Of a stretch of DNA of 64,000 bases, positions 12,685 through 23,153 are shown piece after piece. A program made the translations under genes and the position numbers. Source of the stretch: Isoetes taiwanensis (Eukaryota > Streptophyta > Lycopodiopsida > Isoetales > Isoetaceae); contig JAJEKV010000047.1 in NCBI GenBank assembly GCA_021234155.1, positions 5,917,071-5,981,070 of the forward strand. Direction: 5' to 3'. The stretch's first letter is position 1. Every line of letters begins with the position of its first letter. Below the pieces are notes generated by a model that searched no databases, had not been told where the DNA came from, and saw only the letters and a list, made by a program, of their open reading frames with translations.

Positions 12685-13270
12685 AATTGCATAAGTAAAC
12701 CAAAGTCTGCTACAATCCGGCAATTTTTGTTCTTTATTTGCTATTTATTCCAACACAAAAACATAAGTCCTGACATGCAAAAGCTATAGAACTAGTAGTA
12801 GAGCAGGCTTGGGGTAGGGTTGAATGGGAGAGGAAGGGTGAGAAGGATAAAAAGAAACCTGATGAACACAAATAGAAAATAGAGTGTAGGAGGGAAATTA
12901 GAATTGCACTTGAAAGAAGAGATTTATGAGAGCATAGAAGATTGGACATGCTATGAATGTTGTGCAGGCTCTCTAATATTGTATTGAAGTGAATCGATTT
13001 TTATTGTGTATGAAAACCGAAGGTCTATGAGGCCCAACACAATGGATGCAGTAAGCGTATTACTAGTTAGTGAGAATGGAACTATTTGGAAAATCAATTG
13101 AGTATGTAGCCTAGCCCATAAGGGCCATGCATCCATAGGTTAGATCAATGTGGCCAAATTATTTTAAAACTGTACAATGTTGGCACTTCTTACTACTACG
13201 CTTTAGAACTATCTTTTTTTATGACCGTACTAGGTAAACACCCTATTTTGGGGGCCTTTTGTATAAGGGA
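12685..13270. other. Non-coding, nothing recognised
   Basis: AT-rich sequence between the LTR complex and the GC-rich palindrome. No gene or repeat seen. Confidence 0.5.
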
Positions 13271-13385
13271 AAGGCCCCCTGGCCTGTTTTCTGCCCGGGA
13301 AAAGCGGGCCGACACGCGGGAAAGCAGGCCGACGCGCGGCGCGTCGGCCCGCTTTCCCGGGCAGAAAACATGCCAGGGGGCCTTT
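13271..13385. repeat. GC-rich palindrome
   Basis: Centred near 13338 (GACGCGC/GCGCGTC). The inner arms 13317-13337 and 13339-13359 pair, and the outer arms 13271-13296 and 13360-13385 (AAAGGCCCCCTGGC type) pair again. A 24-nt stretch of the left arm (GGGAAAAGCGGGCCGACACG) is a partial duplicate of the inner arm. Probably a foldback transposon remnant. Confidence 0.8.
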
Positions 13386-15193
13386 GCCCTAACGTAAAGG
13401 TCGGCTGGGCCCAATCCAGCCGTGCCACATGGCGGACAACAGCAGAATAGCAGGTAAAAAGAACAGAACATGAAGTAAAAAACAACGGAACGTTGAGTAA
13501 AAAAAGCGGGAAGTCGAATAAAATTATTGCGCACTTTCAGACTTAGAAAGTTTGCCACCTATCATGTTTTGACTGGTGCAGACGGCCCAATCATCCTTAG
13601 ATTGGGCCCAATCATCCTTTACGGTAGCATAATATATGTTATACATAACGAAGACATCTCATATATGTAAAAAATGATTGTGGTCTCATGTGGCATCGCA
13701 AGTGACAAGTCAAATCTAGGAGTACATGTACCATCCGAATGCTTGTGATAGTTGTCTACTTTAAAGATAAGATAAGATAAGATATATCCTACGCTATTTA
13801 GACCTCGCACTGCACAAGGCTGCATGTATACTCAATGTGCAGGTTGTAAGTACTATACTCAGCAAATGATCTAGATAATGGGCAATAAATTATAAACATG
13901 TAATGATTTGCTCTTCATCTTCTCAACGCTAACATAAGGCACATTTTAAGAAACCATGATTTTTTGGCTTGTTTACACGCACAGTTTCTTACATGGTAAA
14001 AGACTATGGTAGTTACGTGTATGAGAAGGACTTAACATTTTTTACAACACATTGCCTTTCTCGAAATATGGTGTATGTCCAAGTTTGCTGGTTCAGTACA
14101 GGCATGTACATCTCTAAGAAAATCTTAGTTGACCCTTCAAAATATAAGTTGCTATCACATAGCTATCGACCCGAACACATCTCCAAATTGGCTAGTTTGA
14201 CATGTCCAGAAAAGACTAAATCATACTTTTTTACATAACATGTGCCCTTGTTTTAAATAAGCAAGCATGTTTCTTATAACCAATGGCCGAAGTACAGATT
14301 CTTAAAATCAATGCGTCAAGGTCTAACTAGCCAAATCCCAAGGATATAAGTAGTTCAAGGTAGGAGCCAAATCTGACAAAGTTTGCTGCTTAGGAAGAAA
14401 AACTTGCTTGCCACAATCTTTACCAAAGGATCACAAAAATAAGCCCTAATTCCGATAGCTAGGTCGACTATCTATCTTTCCAACCTGTGGCGATCTACTG
14501 TATTTTTTCTAAAAAAAAAATATTGGAACAAAACTTGCTAATAAACTTCTCTGGCTTTGACATGGCCAGATGTTTCCGGGTTATACCATTCTGCATCTTA
14601 CTTGAGAATGAAAGAACATCAAAGCATGAAGTTAAATATTGATCCTGACATCTGAATTACCACGGTTGAAGTGCCTTTGGGTAGATTTTACTTGGAACCT
14701 AATGGAAAAGGAGTAGAGGATGTGAGCTGTTGTGAGCAGAGGATGTGGATAACATAAAGGAGCAGAGGATGAACTTTTGTAGAAATGCATTAACAATCAG
14801 AAAACGGGCAATACTCATATTAGAGATACTCATGGCAGAGAGACACTCATAGTCCACACACTGGATGGAAAATGGGCCATAAGGCCAAGTCTGGCTCCGA
14901 TCTTTATACTGGCTATTGGATTTTCTCAATGCTTGCAGCACCCAGAATGGATCTGTTAGGCCGAATCCATGCAATTTATTACTTTTGAGGTTATTCGATG
15001 CAGCTAGATTTAGAAGTTATTGCAGAAACAACATCTTTTTATTCTGTCATTATTTCTCTACGTTCATTTAGCATATTCTGTATGCATTCTAGCTTCTCTA
15101 CAAATCTCCACCGTCTATTTAAAATATTCTGCAAATATTTAATTCTATCATTAATGAATGGCAGATATCTTCCCCCAAAAAATTCTATTTTTA
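13386..15193. other. Non-coding, nothing recognised
   Basis: AT-rich sequence with no convincing coding region on either strand. Confidence 0.5.
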
Positions 15194-15297
15194 GTGGAAA
15201 CCCTTCCGGGGTTCTAATATGGAAACCCTTCCGGGCTTCAATGGAAATCCGGAAGGGTTTCCACGTAAAACCCCGGAAGGGTTTCCATTAATTTATT
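15194..15297. repeat. Short GGAAACCC foldback repeat
   Basis: Two forward units (TGGAAACCCTTCCGGG) followed by two reverse units (CCGGAAGGGTTTCCA). This is the same family as 34-305 but with only four units and a short centre. Confidence 0.85.
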
Positions 15298-15539
15298 TAA
15301 TAACCCCAATCGAGGGGAGATAGTGTGAGCGGGGGAGGCTGCCTACCCACAAAAGGAAATAAATTTAAGGAACTAGCAGAATTGCAGGGTTGAGGCAAAG
15401 GAAAAAATTATAAAATATTAATGTGTGCTAGTATGTTCACAGATATCAGTTGAGACCTACAACGGCAGGCCTAGTCCAATGGAACGCTAATATTCTGCAA
15501 GGAACATCCCGTGTTTTCGTGATTGCATAGCTTAGGAAA

Positions 15540-15650
15540 AAAAACGGAAAAAAAAAAGAGATGCTCAATAATTATACAATTTTAAACCGGAAAAAAAAAA
15601 CGGTAAATAATAGAGATGTTCAATAATTATACAATTTTATGAGTAAAACA
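15540..15650 (+). repeat. Direct duplication of about 55 bp
   Basis: The segment GAGATG(C/T)TCAATAATTATAC occurs at about 15559 and 15613, each preceded by an A-rich CGG tract. It lies just past the 3' end of the Helitron coding region, but I could not place the Helitron terminus. Confidence 0.6.
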
Positions 15651-16027
15651 AAGAAGAGCAAAATTATGTTTTCAAATGTATTTTGCTTCGATGGTGTAAC
15701 ACCATAGAAATTCAGTGCAAAGCTGTGAATTATTGACATGTTGATTGCGGCACGTTTTGAACCGGCTACATTTGCAGCGTCTTGTTCGGCTGGAAGTCCG
15801 CCGTCGTGATCGGCGACACGATCGATAGTTCGTGAGAGCATCACGTACAGCAGGCCGGGCGTGAACGCCCTCCTCACGACCATGATCGCGTTGCCTTCTA
15901 TCGTGGAGCTCTGGCTCGTGTGCCCCGTCATGGCGTCTGTATTGCGCGGCGGGGAATGTCTTCTTGAAGATGGTCCCGGGCCTCGTGCCTGCACATGATT
16001 TCGACCCGGTGTTAAGCTGATGTGCAT
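15620..16027 (-). pseudogene. Helitron PIF1-like helicase, motifs V-VI
   Basis: The frame reads MTGHTSQSSTIEGNAI and then FTPGLLYVMLSRTIDR, the usual motifs V and VI of PIF1-type helicases. About 230 bases separate it from the preceding helicase block, and the frames do not match. The C-terminus ends in an AT-rich tail that is probably not original. Confidence 0.75.
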
Positions 16028-16260
16028 GTGGTGGAGGGAGTCGCCGATGTGGACCGTGATGCTGTCGCTTCCCCTCGCCGTCGGTCTCTACATACGCCGT
16101 GATCCCCGATTCACGCCATTAGTTGACCACTTCTCGGTATGTCGATGTTGGTGGCGATTAGGACCCCGCATCCCACAAATGTAAGGTATCCGGTGGAACA
16201 CCGGGTCGTCCGGTCCATTGCTCATCCCGCCTTACCCGTCACGTTGGTCAGCACTTTTCA

Positions 16261-17075
16261 TTACCTCGTGGACACGCTATTTGGGAACATCTTGATCATG
16301 GCCATCGCGTTGTAGTGCCGGACGTCCTGGTGGTGGGTGCACAGCACCGTGGTGTTTCGGTCGATCTTGCAGAGCGCCTCCTCCCTGTCGATGATGTGGG
16401 GCCCCAGCGTTTGCGCGAGCTCGGCCTGGGTCGGCGGCCTCTCTCTTATGGCGTTGAGGAAGGTGACATACTCCGGGACGGAGGCATGCCTGATGGATTG
16501 CGTCAAGTGGTATTTCTTCGCTCGCATGAAGTGAGGGCTGTTGGCAAGGGTGCACAGCTTGCAGACGTTGTCGGCGTCCCTCTTTTTGTGCTTGCATATG
16601 GGAGGGAGCTGGGCGTGGTCGCCGACGAGGATTATCGCCCATGTTTGCAGGAACTCGCTCGGCGGCTGCATCGTCACTTCTTCTATTTGCCTGAGTATCA
16701 TGTTGAGGTTGGCGAACGTGAGTATCGACATCTCGTCGATGATGAGGACCTGGAACGCCTGGATCTGTTGGTACCTCACGTCCGTGTGCCTGATTTTGTT
16801 CGGCCATTGCTTTTTAACTGCACAATGGGAGGACGCCGTGCGTTAGCGCATCTTTTGGGGCGTTTCGGGTTTGCTTGCTCACCTGGGATGGCGAATTGGT
16901 AGTCTTACGTTGGTCGCCCCTCCACGCCTTTGATCGGCCATCCGGTGCGCGGTGTAACTACCGCTTTCCGCTCTTGATGAAGTCTTTGTATCATGCCTCG
17001 TCGGGGAAGGTCTTTCCGGATCCCGGCATGCCCGATATAACGTGGAACCCGTGCTCTTCTCTCGTGATTGCTTCG
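16261..17075 (-). pseudogene. Helitron PIF1-like helicase, motifs I-III
   Basis: Walker A is GMPGSGKT, encoded at 17009-17032. It is followed within a few codons by a TGA (16991-16993) where a Trp is expected. Downstream, the 172-residue frame 16261-16779 has the Walker B LIIDEMSIL and the GDHAQLPPI motif typical of PIF1 helicases. The Walker A and B blocks are in different frames. Members unwind DNA during rolling-circle transposition; this copy is broken. Confidence 0.8.
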
Positions 17076-17260
17076 TAGACATGTGCTTGCTCGGGCGAGA
17101 GCGTGGCGTCCGTCGTCGGGGTGGGCGGTGCATTTGGCTGGCCCTTGTTGTTGTTTCGGCCTTCACTCGGTCGCTTGCGTGTAGTGGTCAGGTCTTCCTC
17201 GGGTCGGCGTTTGGTGAGCCGTGGTCTTTGCGTGTTGAAGCGGCAGGCGTTACGGAGATA

Positions 17261-17503
17261 TCAGCGTCGGCCGACGAAGCTTCTTCGTTGTCGAGGAGGT
17301 GGTACTGGCATATTCTTGGGCGTGGGGCGAGGATGTCGCCTTCGCTTGTCACCAGTGCGGGAAGCATTTCGGTAGTAGGGGGACTGGCAGAAGTTGTTCG
17401 GGGAGAGGAGCTCGGCTTCCGATCTGAACGGGATTTTGTCGAGGAGGATGTTGTAGCGTAACTCTTGGTTGTGGTGGGCGGGTGGTAGTCGGTGAAGCCG
17501 CAC
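17261..17503 (-). pseudogene. Helitron polyprotein, Rep-helicase linker
   Basis: The frame reads LHRLPPAHHNQELRYNILL. This matches the linker found in Helitron proteins just before the helicase (ERYYLRLLL type). It lies between the Rep block and the Walker A motif in the expected order. Confidence 0.55.
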
Positions 17504-17755
17504 GGGGTTGGTTTGTGGAGATGATCTTGTGGCCTAGTGTCGTATGGGGCGTGGCTTTCGCCTTTGCGAGGTGGCTGGCTCGGCGGTGTCGGCGCCCGAA
17601 TCTGCTTGTATTTACGCCCATGTCGGGGGCCTTGCTGCGTAGTGGTCTATGGGGTGGAGCGTTGGCATGGCGCCAAGCGTGTGAGGAGGCTCTACGGTCG
17701 ACGGCGGGGAGGAGTCGACGAAGTGGACTTCGTCCGATCTCCATATGGCTGGTAT

Positions 17756-19198
17756 TTAGAGGCACGCCAGCGCGGCTTCAGTGGGCGAGATCGGTTTGGA
17801 GAGCAGCATTGAGGACAGCAGCCTCGCCTTCATTTCGTTTACGTCTGGGAGCCCCAGCCTCAGGATGTCTTCTCCGTTCTGGTTGAGGTGGCCGTGCGGC
17901 TCGAGCCGTCGCGTGCCCGAGGGCGTGGTATGTCCGACTTCCGTCGCGTGATCCTCACGGATGTTCATCGCGGCTCCCCCGAAAGGGAGGATTGCCGGAT
18001 GGTAGGGCACGACGTTCGAGTGCTCTTCCGTTGGCATGTAGTACATCCACTTCGTTTCTTTCTTTGTCGAATGCGCCTCGCCGATTTAGGCTGCCGGCGA
18101 AAACGGAAAAGTGTACACGCGACCGGTCGCCGTAGCTTGTCCTGGAGTCGGCGTAGCTTGTCCTCGTCTTGCTTCCCCGTTGTGCTTGGTATGACGGCGA
18201 CAATCTCGTTTGTGATCCTCTCTACGTCCGCTTCCTTCACCCACAGGATAATGTGTGAGTGTGGCCCAGAGTGCCCGTTTACGTATCTCAGTATCGACCC
18301 GTGGTGTTCCACTTGCCCGGCTTGCCCCCTCGATAATGCGTGCCGCAAGGAATGACTCGGGCGCTTGTGGAAACGAGGGTGGCGCGTTCGGCCGAGGCGG
18401 TCTGTCCCGCGTGAGGTCTTGGCGTACTTGCCTGACGATGTCTTCGATGTGGACGACCTCTTGCCACCTTGTGTCGCTCACCTCGTATATGGTGAGGGTG
18501 AGGAAGAACGTCGGGACGCCCCACTTGTTGACCATCGCGAGCAGGTCTTTGAGGTGCTTCCTGTGATACTCGGGGGTGTTTGGGATGCGCTTGGGGATTT
18601 TGTGCTTGATGATGTGGCGCATGCAGTCTTGCTCTATGGAGTTGGGGTGTGTTACTTTGTAGTGCTGGATATCCTTGTGGAGCACCCTTGTCGTCATGGA
18701 CTTCGAGATGATGAGCGACTGACGTATCTGGTACATCATTAGCAAGTACGGCTTGTACAGCGTGAAGGGGGAGAAGAGGCAGGAGATCCGCGACTTTATG
18801 TAGGCGTTGAAGTCGGCGGGGCGTCGATGTATTCCGATCCCCTCGGGGAACAGGAAGGGGAACATGCATGCCTCCAGCGTTACTGGCGTCTGCGCGGTGC
18901 TGTGGTTGAGGACGGCCCCTTCTGTCGTCGTCATTGTCGGCGGGTTCTGGTTGCCGGTTCCGTGCCTCGGGGTGAGGGGCGGGAGGTGGTACACGTCGTC
19001 TTCCTGGTAGGCGGTGGCTGCATCTTGGGTGTTGGCCGTCTCACAGATGGACATTGTGCGTATGGCTGAGTTCTGGCTTGTGGCGTACGTGCTGTCTTCG
19101 CAGGACCTTGCCAGGATGTCAGAGATGGCCCGGCGGAGATGATGCAGAGGCCTGTTGTTGGGTTTGGCTGCTCGTAAATGTTTTGTACCTGCCGACAA
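17756..19198 (-). pseudogene. Helitron Rep (HUH endonuclease) region, frameshifted
   Basis: The block 18086-19198 carries MFPFLFPEGIG and, later, PTFFLTLTIYEVSD, which correspond to the start of the Helitron-like N domain. The frame then shifts near 18340 to ILRYVNGHSGPHSHIILWV. Its HSH (about 18253-18261) is the HUH metal-binding pair of the rolling-circle nuclease. A third frame (17756-18046) gives EEHSNVVPYHPAILPFGGA, matching the conserved PYNP stretch before the catalytic Tyr. At least two frameshifts make it inactive. Confidence 0.75.
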
Positions 19199-19709
19199 TG
19201 GGGTTGTGGCGGGCCTCTATCTTCGCTTTTGTCGCTTGGTCTAGCTCAGGCTGGTTGAGCTCCATCCAAGAGACTAGGGGGTTGTCCCGTAGGCTTCTCT
19301 CATGACGCCTGCCTACGACTATGTCGTTCATCCATCTCTCGACAATTATGGAGACATCTATTGTCGAGAGCATTTCGGTGTAGAATGTTGGGAGCGTGAG
19401 CACGTCCCGGGTGTACGCGGGGGATGACGTCCATGTTGTTGGCAATTGCCTGGCACAGCTGTTGCAGGTGTAGAAGCTGTTTGAGTTGTTCCTCACGTAG
19501 TTGTAGAGGAAGGGGTTGAACAGGCAAGACGGTGGGTGGTTGTCGCGCGTGCTTCGCCATTTCTTGTTGACGCGCTTTGGGTCCTTGTGGATGGTCGACT
19601 TGCCGCAGTGCGCACACATGTGCATGTTGGCATGGATCGTTCGGCAGTCCTTTTCCCACTGTGCCGCGTATTGAGTCATGCTTGGCCAATCGCTCGTCGT
19701 CGGCAGCAA
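19119..19709 (-). pseudogene. Helitron polyprotein, N-terminal Cys-rich domain
   Basis: A 196-residue frame with a CAHCG motif and a later CNSC motif, resembling the zinc-binding domain that often precedes the Rep domain in Helitron proteins. It contains conserved-looking stretches such as NPLVSWMELNQPE and ends at NPIVGRYKTF. After this the frame is lost: the next block is in another frame, overlapping at 19119-19198. The domain name is inference; its place in a Helitron is supported by what follows. Confidence 0.6.
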
Positions 19710-21227
19710 TCACCGTTGCCTGCTTCGCTGGTTCCTCTGCCTTGCTGCCTGCCTCCTTTGGTGCATCGTTTGGCGTTCCATGGTCGGCTGCCTGGAAGAA
19801 AACGAAAATCCTAAGTTCAGAGCGGCTGACGGTATCCAAAGTTTAAGCTTTCGATTTCCAACGATTTTACTGTATGTTGGAATACAGCATACATAATGAA
19901 ACTTTCCTCCAAAGTTCTTTCCTTTTTGAGCATGAAAATTGATAATACACTATTCAATTCATTATCAAAACTCCATTCCAAATTGTATATTCCAGAATAT
20001 ATTTTGCTGGCACACACAGCTAGCTTGTGCATGCTGCCTACTTGTGGTATGCTACCTACATACATTGTCAACATAATCCTAACATGCAAAAGAATTGGAT
20101 GCATTTTCTTTTTTTAAGAGCTAAAGCAATAAAACTTTTTGTGGTGGTCCGGTAGGGAAATCTTTGTGCGGGCAAAGCATGCAGCAGCTCAATGCAATGG
20201 TTTGTGGCTTCATTTTGTTTAAAATCCATCAAAAAAGGACAAAAGTGCATAGAACACTCTACCTTGGAGTCCCAGCCTGATCTTCAGATCGCTTGTAATC
20301 GAGCCGATAATTCAGGTCTCCCATCCAGAAAACATGGTGAAATTTGCTTGATACATCCACGCCTTGAAAACCTACTTGCAATTGCCCCACGATCTCTGCT
20401 CAAAGCATAGACTGTTATCATTTACAGCTTCATAGACTATATAGTAAATCAACGTTTTCCAATATTGTAAAACAGAATACCATGAAATATGAATTTGCAT
20501 GCCTCTTGTGTAACTGGAGAATGGGATGGTCATATTAACACAAGGTTAATGAGACTATACTACACGGAATCTTCAAAGCAACCCAAAGCATCTTGATTGT
20601 CTAAATCAAAGCAACATTCCTTAAAAGGTTTATTCTTATTGTTATATTCCAGTATTTTGTACTGATCCCAGTGAATCCATTCAAATGAAAAAACAATGAC
20701 AAAAATAAAGGGATGTTCTGAAGAAAGCCAAGTTTTGTTAAACATCTGCGTGCAGCGGGGCAGTTGTTACTTGTAAGCTGATCTAAGTTTGCTTCATCTG
20801 TGACTGCATTGTAAAGTGTTCTAGGCCGCCTTCTTTTAAAATAATGGCATCATTTCCAGCAAAGGATACGAGAAATTAGTCAGAAATTCTATATGAAAGA
20901 CTAAAATCAAAACTTAATCGGAAGTCTGATCTACAAGACTGTTACAAAGCCAGAAAATATTGGCTTCTTCAGTAGGTTTATGGGTGCTCTAAAGACTAGA
21001 TATTAGAAAGCAGCACGAGGTGTTGGCACAGACTGCAGTTGGATGATCAAAAAGTCTTAATGATGGAAAGAGCTTTGAGAATAATCCTGATAAGGTATCA
21101 TCTTTATATTATGTATCTTGGCAAGGTTTTACTTTCAAGAGATCGTCCATGAACTCAGAACTCCAATAGACATAGGGGGAAGAAGAGGTGTGGGAAGACC
21201 AACACTAAGAAGAGATGAGCTGATTGA
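19710..21227. other. Non-coding between Helitron and carB fragment
   Basis: AT-rich, with no gene recognised. It should contain the promoter and 5' terminus of the Helitron, but neither could be identified. Confidence 0.5.
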
Positions 21228-21671
21228 TTATCCTGCTTTGACCCAGATAGACCTGTTCTAGTAAATAAATATCTGATAGATGCTTTTGAGCTTGATGTTG
21301 ACTGTTTGGCAGATCAGGAGGGTAATGTTGTGATTGGAGGTATCATGGAACACATAGAGCAAGCAGGAGTTCGTTCTGGTGATTCTGCATGCTTCTTGCC
21401 TACACAGATTGTTCATGCCATGGCTTTGTCAACAATAAGAGACGGAACAACGAAACTGACAAAGAGATTGGACGTCTGTGGCCTTATGAACTGCCAATAT
21501 GCAGTTACTAAATCTGGAGAAATTTATATTATTGAACCAAACCCCAGAGCTTCAAGCACAGTACCTTTTGTCTCTAAGGCAATTGGGCATCCACTTGCAA
21601 AATATGCAAGTAAACACAGTAGTCTGGCTAACTCAGCGATGGCAACAGCAACTTCGATGATCTCTCGATGA
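21228..21671 (+). pseudogene. Carbamoyl-phosphate synthase large-chain fragment
   Basis: About 125 residues of the large subunit, which makes carbamoyl phosphate for pyrimidine and arginine synthesis in plastids. The frame opens FDPDRPVLVNKYLIDAFE, continues GNVVIGGIMEHIEQAG, then VRSGDSACFLPT and VCGLMNCQYA, and ends FVSKAIGHPLAKYA. All are strongly conserved in the ATP-grasp region of CarB. The full enzyme is about 1,100 residues, so this is roughly a tenth of it. No flanking CarB sequence is seen, and after KYA the similarity stops. The frame itself has no stop within the match. It is a gene fragment, perhaps carried by a transposon; an isolated exon of a gene with large introns is the alternative. 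Confidence 0.8.
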
Positions 21672-22090
21672 TCTCTCAGGGCACTCAGCCGGATTCTGCA
21701 TTAGAATGAGAAGAACAATTGTATTTAAAGGCAGGGATGAACTATTTTTCGAATTACCCTTTTCTGAATCCCCAAATATCTCTTAAAAGGTAAAAGATCC
21801 TAATTAACTGTGATTCGGCTAATAATATCTCCGATTCAACCTGTGGCAGAGCCGGATCAACCTTTTTTCCCTTGGATCCGGGAGCTTTCTGGAGCTATGA
21901 TACGTTTAGGGCAAATTCGGCTGAAGGGTCCGTGACCCGTTATCAGCCACTAAATTTGTATCTTTTTTTTTTTTAAACTAATGGTCTATGACTTTTAAAA
22001 ACATAAAGGTTAGCTAATAAAGAAGGAGAAAAAAGGGATATCGGTTTTAAAGGTAAAGGTATGTATGGGCCTTTTCCCCTCTCTATTTTC
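21672..22090. other. Non-coding upstream of the GIY-YIG locus
   Basis: No gene seen. A T-run lies at 21963-21974. Confidence 0.5.
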
Positions 22091-22100
22091 CTATATATAT
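22091..22100 (+). promoter_or_regulatory. Possible TATA box
   Basis: CTATATATAT lies 84-93 bases before the ATG at 22184, a normal distance for a plant core promoter. This is inference from sequence only. Confidence 0.4.
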
Positions 22101-22183
22101 TCATGCAATAGCCCTTCTATTTCTTAACCTCGTCAGTTCAAGTCCTCTTTAGCAGTTTGTTTTTAGTGTGCCTTGCCTTATAC

Positions 22184-22997
22184 ATGGCCCCTCCGAAGAC
22201 CAACTCTAGCGCATCAGAATCGAAAAAAAGAAAGGCTACCAAATAGGTTTTTGTTTAGTCTGTATTTTTTCCATGGGGTCTCACATGTGGAATTTCTATT
22301 TGTTTTTATTCTCTTTGTGTCAAACATGTTTAGGCTTGGGAGCTTTTACTAGAAGAGATTAAACAATCATCTCCTACGCCGGCTTCATCGAGCTCAAAAA
22401 GATTTACTTTAGGCAGTGCTCACATGCGGCATTTGAATTTGTGCGTGATGGAACCAGAGACATACATAAAAGGTTGGGAGACGAAGAAGGACATGGATGA
22501 GTTTACTGATCTGGCAAAGAAGAAAAGGGCGAGTCTTACAAAGGAGAACAGCGACGGCCCCGCAGATGGTATGCGCAAAAGTGGTTTCTTTTTTCTTCCC
22601 TTTTTTGAGTTTTGGTTGTGTTAATGCGACTTAGTTGTCATTTGCAGGTTTCTTGAAGTTCTTTTTAAGGTCGCAAAATGTTGAGTGCGATTACGATGCT
22701 TTGGGGAAGGATGAGGCTACCGAGTTGTTGGGTGGTGTTACCAAAGGCGTTAACGGTTACCAATGTGCAATGCTGTACTTTGGTTACAATGTGACTATTT
22801 CCGAATTGATGGAGATGCAAAACAGTCAAGCGCAGAAGTTGATGTCAAGATTAATGCAAATGTATGGGCATGACCATAAGGCAAAAAATCCGATGACAAT
22901 AGAGAAAGTTACCTATCAAATTAATCCCGTAATTGCGGTCGAGCTTTTCGGGAACAAAGATTTTTTCCCGAGCCCAACAGACGTTGGTAACACTTGA
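22184..22997 (+). CDS. Unrecognised intron-containing ORF beside a GIY-YIG gene
   Basis: The function is not recognised. Proposed exons are 22184-22246, 22334-22568 and 22648-22997. The second intron (22569-22647) has clean GT-AG ends and its phase is kept. The first exon reads MAPPKTNSSASESKKRKATK, with a basic nuclear-localisation-like KKRK. It then meets an in-frame TAG at 22244-22246, so either exon 1 is mutated or translation starts at the ATG at 22424. The main part is rich in Lys, Glu and Met, with a helix-prone middle (SELMEMQNSQAQKLMSRLMQ). There are no transmembrane segments or known catalytic motifs. A TATA-like box precedes it. It lies 156 bp before a GIY-YIG frame on the same strand, suggesting one transcription unit or a spliced fusion; I found no in-phase junction joining them. 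Confidence 0.5.
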
Positions 22998-23024
22998 TGT
23001 AACTGAATTATAGTTTTCTGAACA

Positions 23025-23100
23025 ACAACGTTTGATAATGATAGTTAATGATAATGACAATGATAATGATAATGTTTGATAATGTTTTCATAGATAATAA
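23025..23100 (+). repeat. GATAAT simple repeat
   Basis: An imperfect run of GATAAT and GATAATGATAATG units between the two ORFs of the GIY-YIG locus. Confidence 0.8.
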
Positions 23101-23153
23101 TAGGATGCAATTTTTTTAGTTTCTTGTAGCACCGACTTCTTTATTATTTATAC

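Larger units (their letters stand above)
15620..19709 (-). mobile_element. Degenerate autonomous Helitron
   Basis: On the minus strand, the pieces of a Rep-helicase polyprotein lie in the right order across four reading-frame blocks: an N-terminal Cys-rich domain, a Helitron-like Rep region with HUH, a linker, and a PIF1-type helicase. Several frameshifts and a stop break it, so it is not autonomous now. The region is far richer in G+C than its surroundings. The Helitron ends (TC, and CTRR after a hairpin) were not found by eye. Confidence 0.8.

Noticed and set aside
16315-18742. Long plus-strand frames opposite the Helitron (for example 16315-16902 and 17042-17461)
   Set aside because: Shadows caused by high G+C; the minus strand carries the helicase and HUH motifs.
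18288-18869. 193-residue minus frame rich in His, Pro and Arg
   Set aside because: Overlaps the Rep region in another frame and has no Helitron motifs.
22127-22157. tRNA-like B box (AGTTCAAGTCC) near 22136
   Set aside because: No A box or cloverleaf could be drawn around it.
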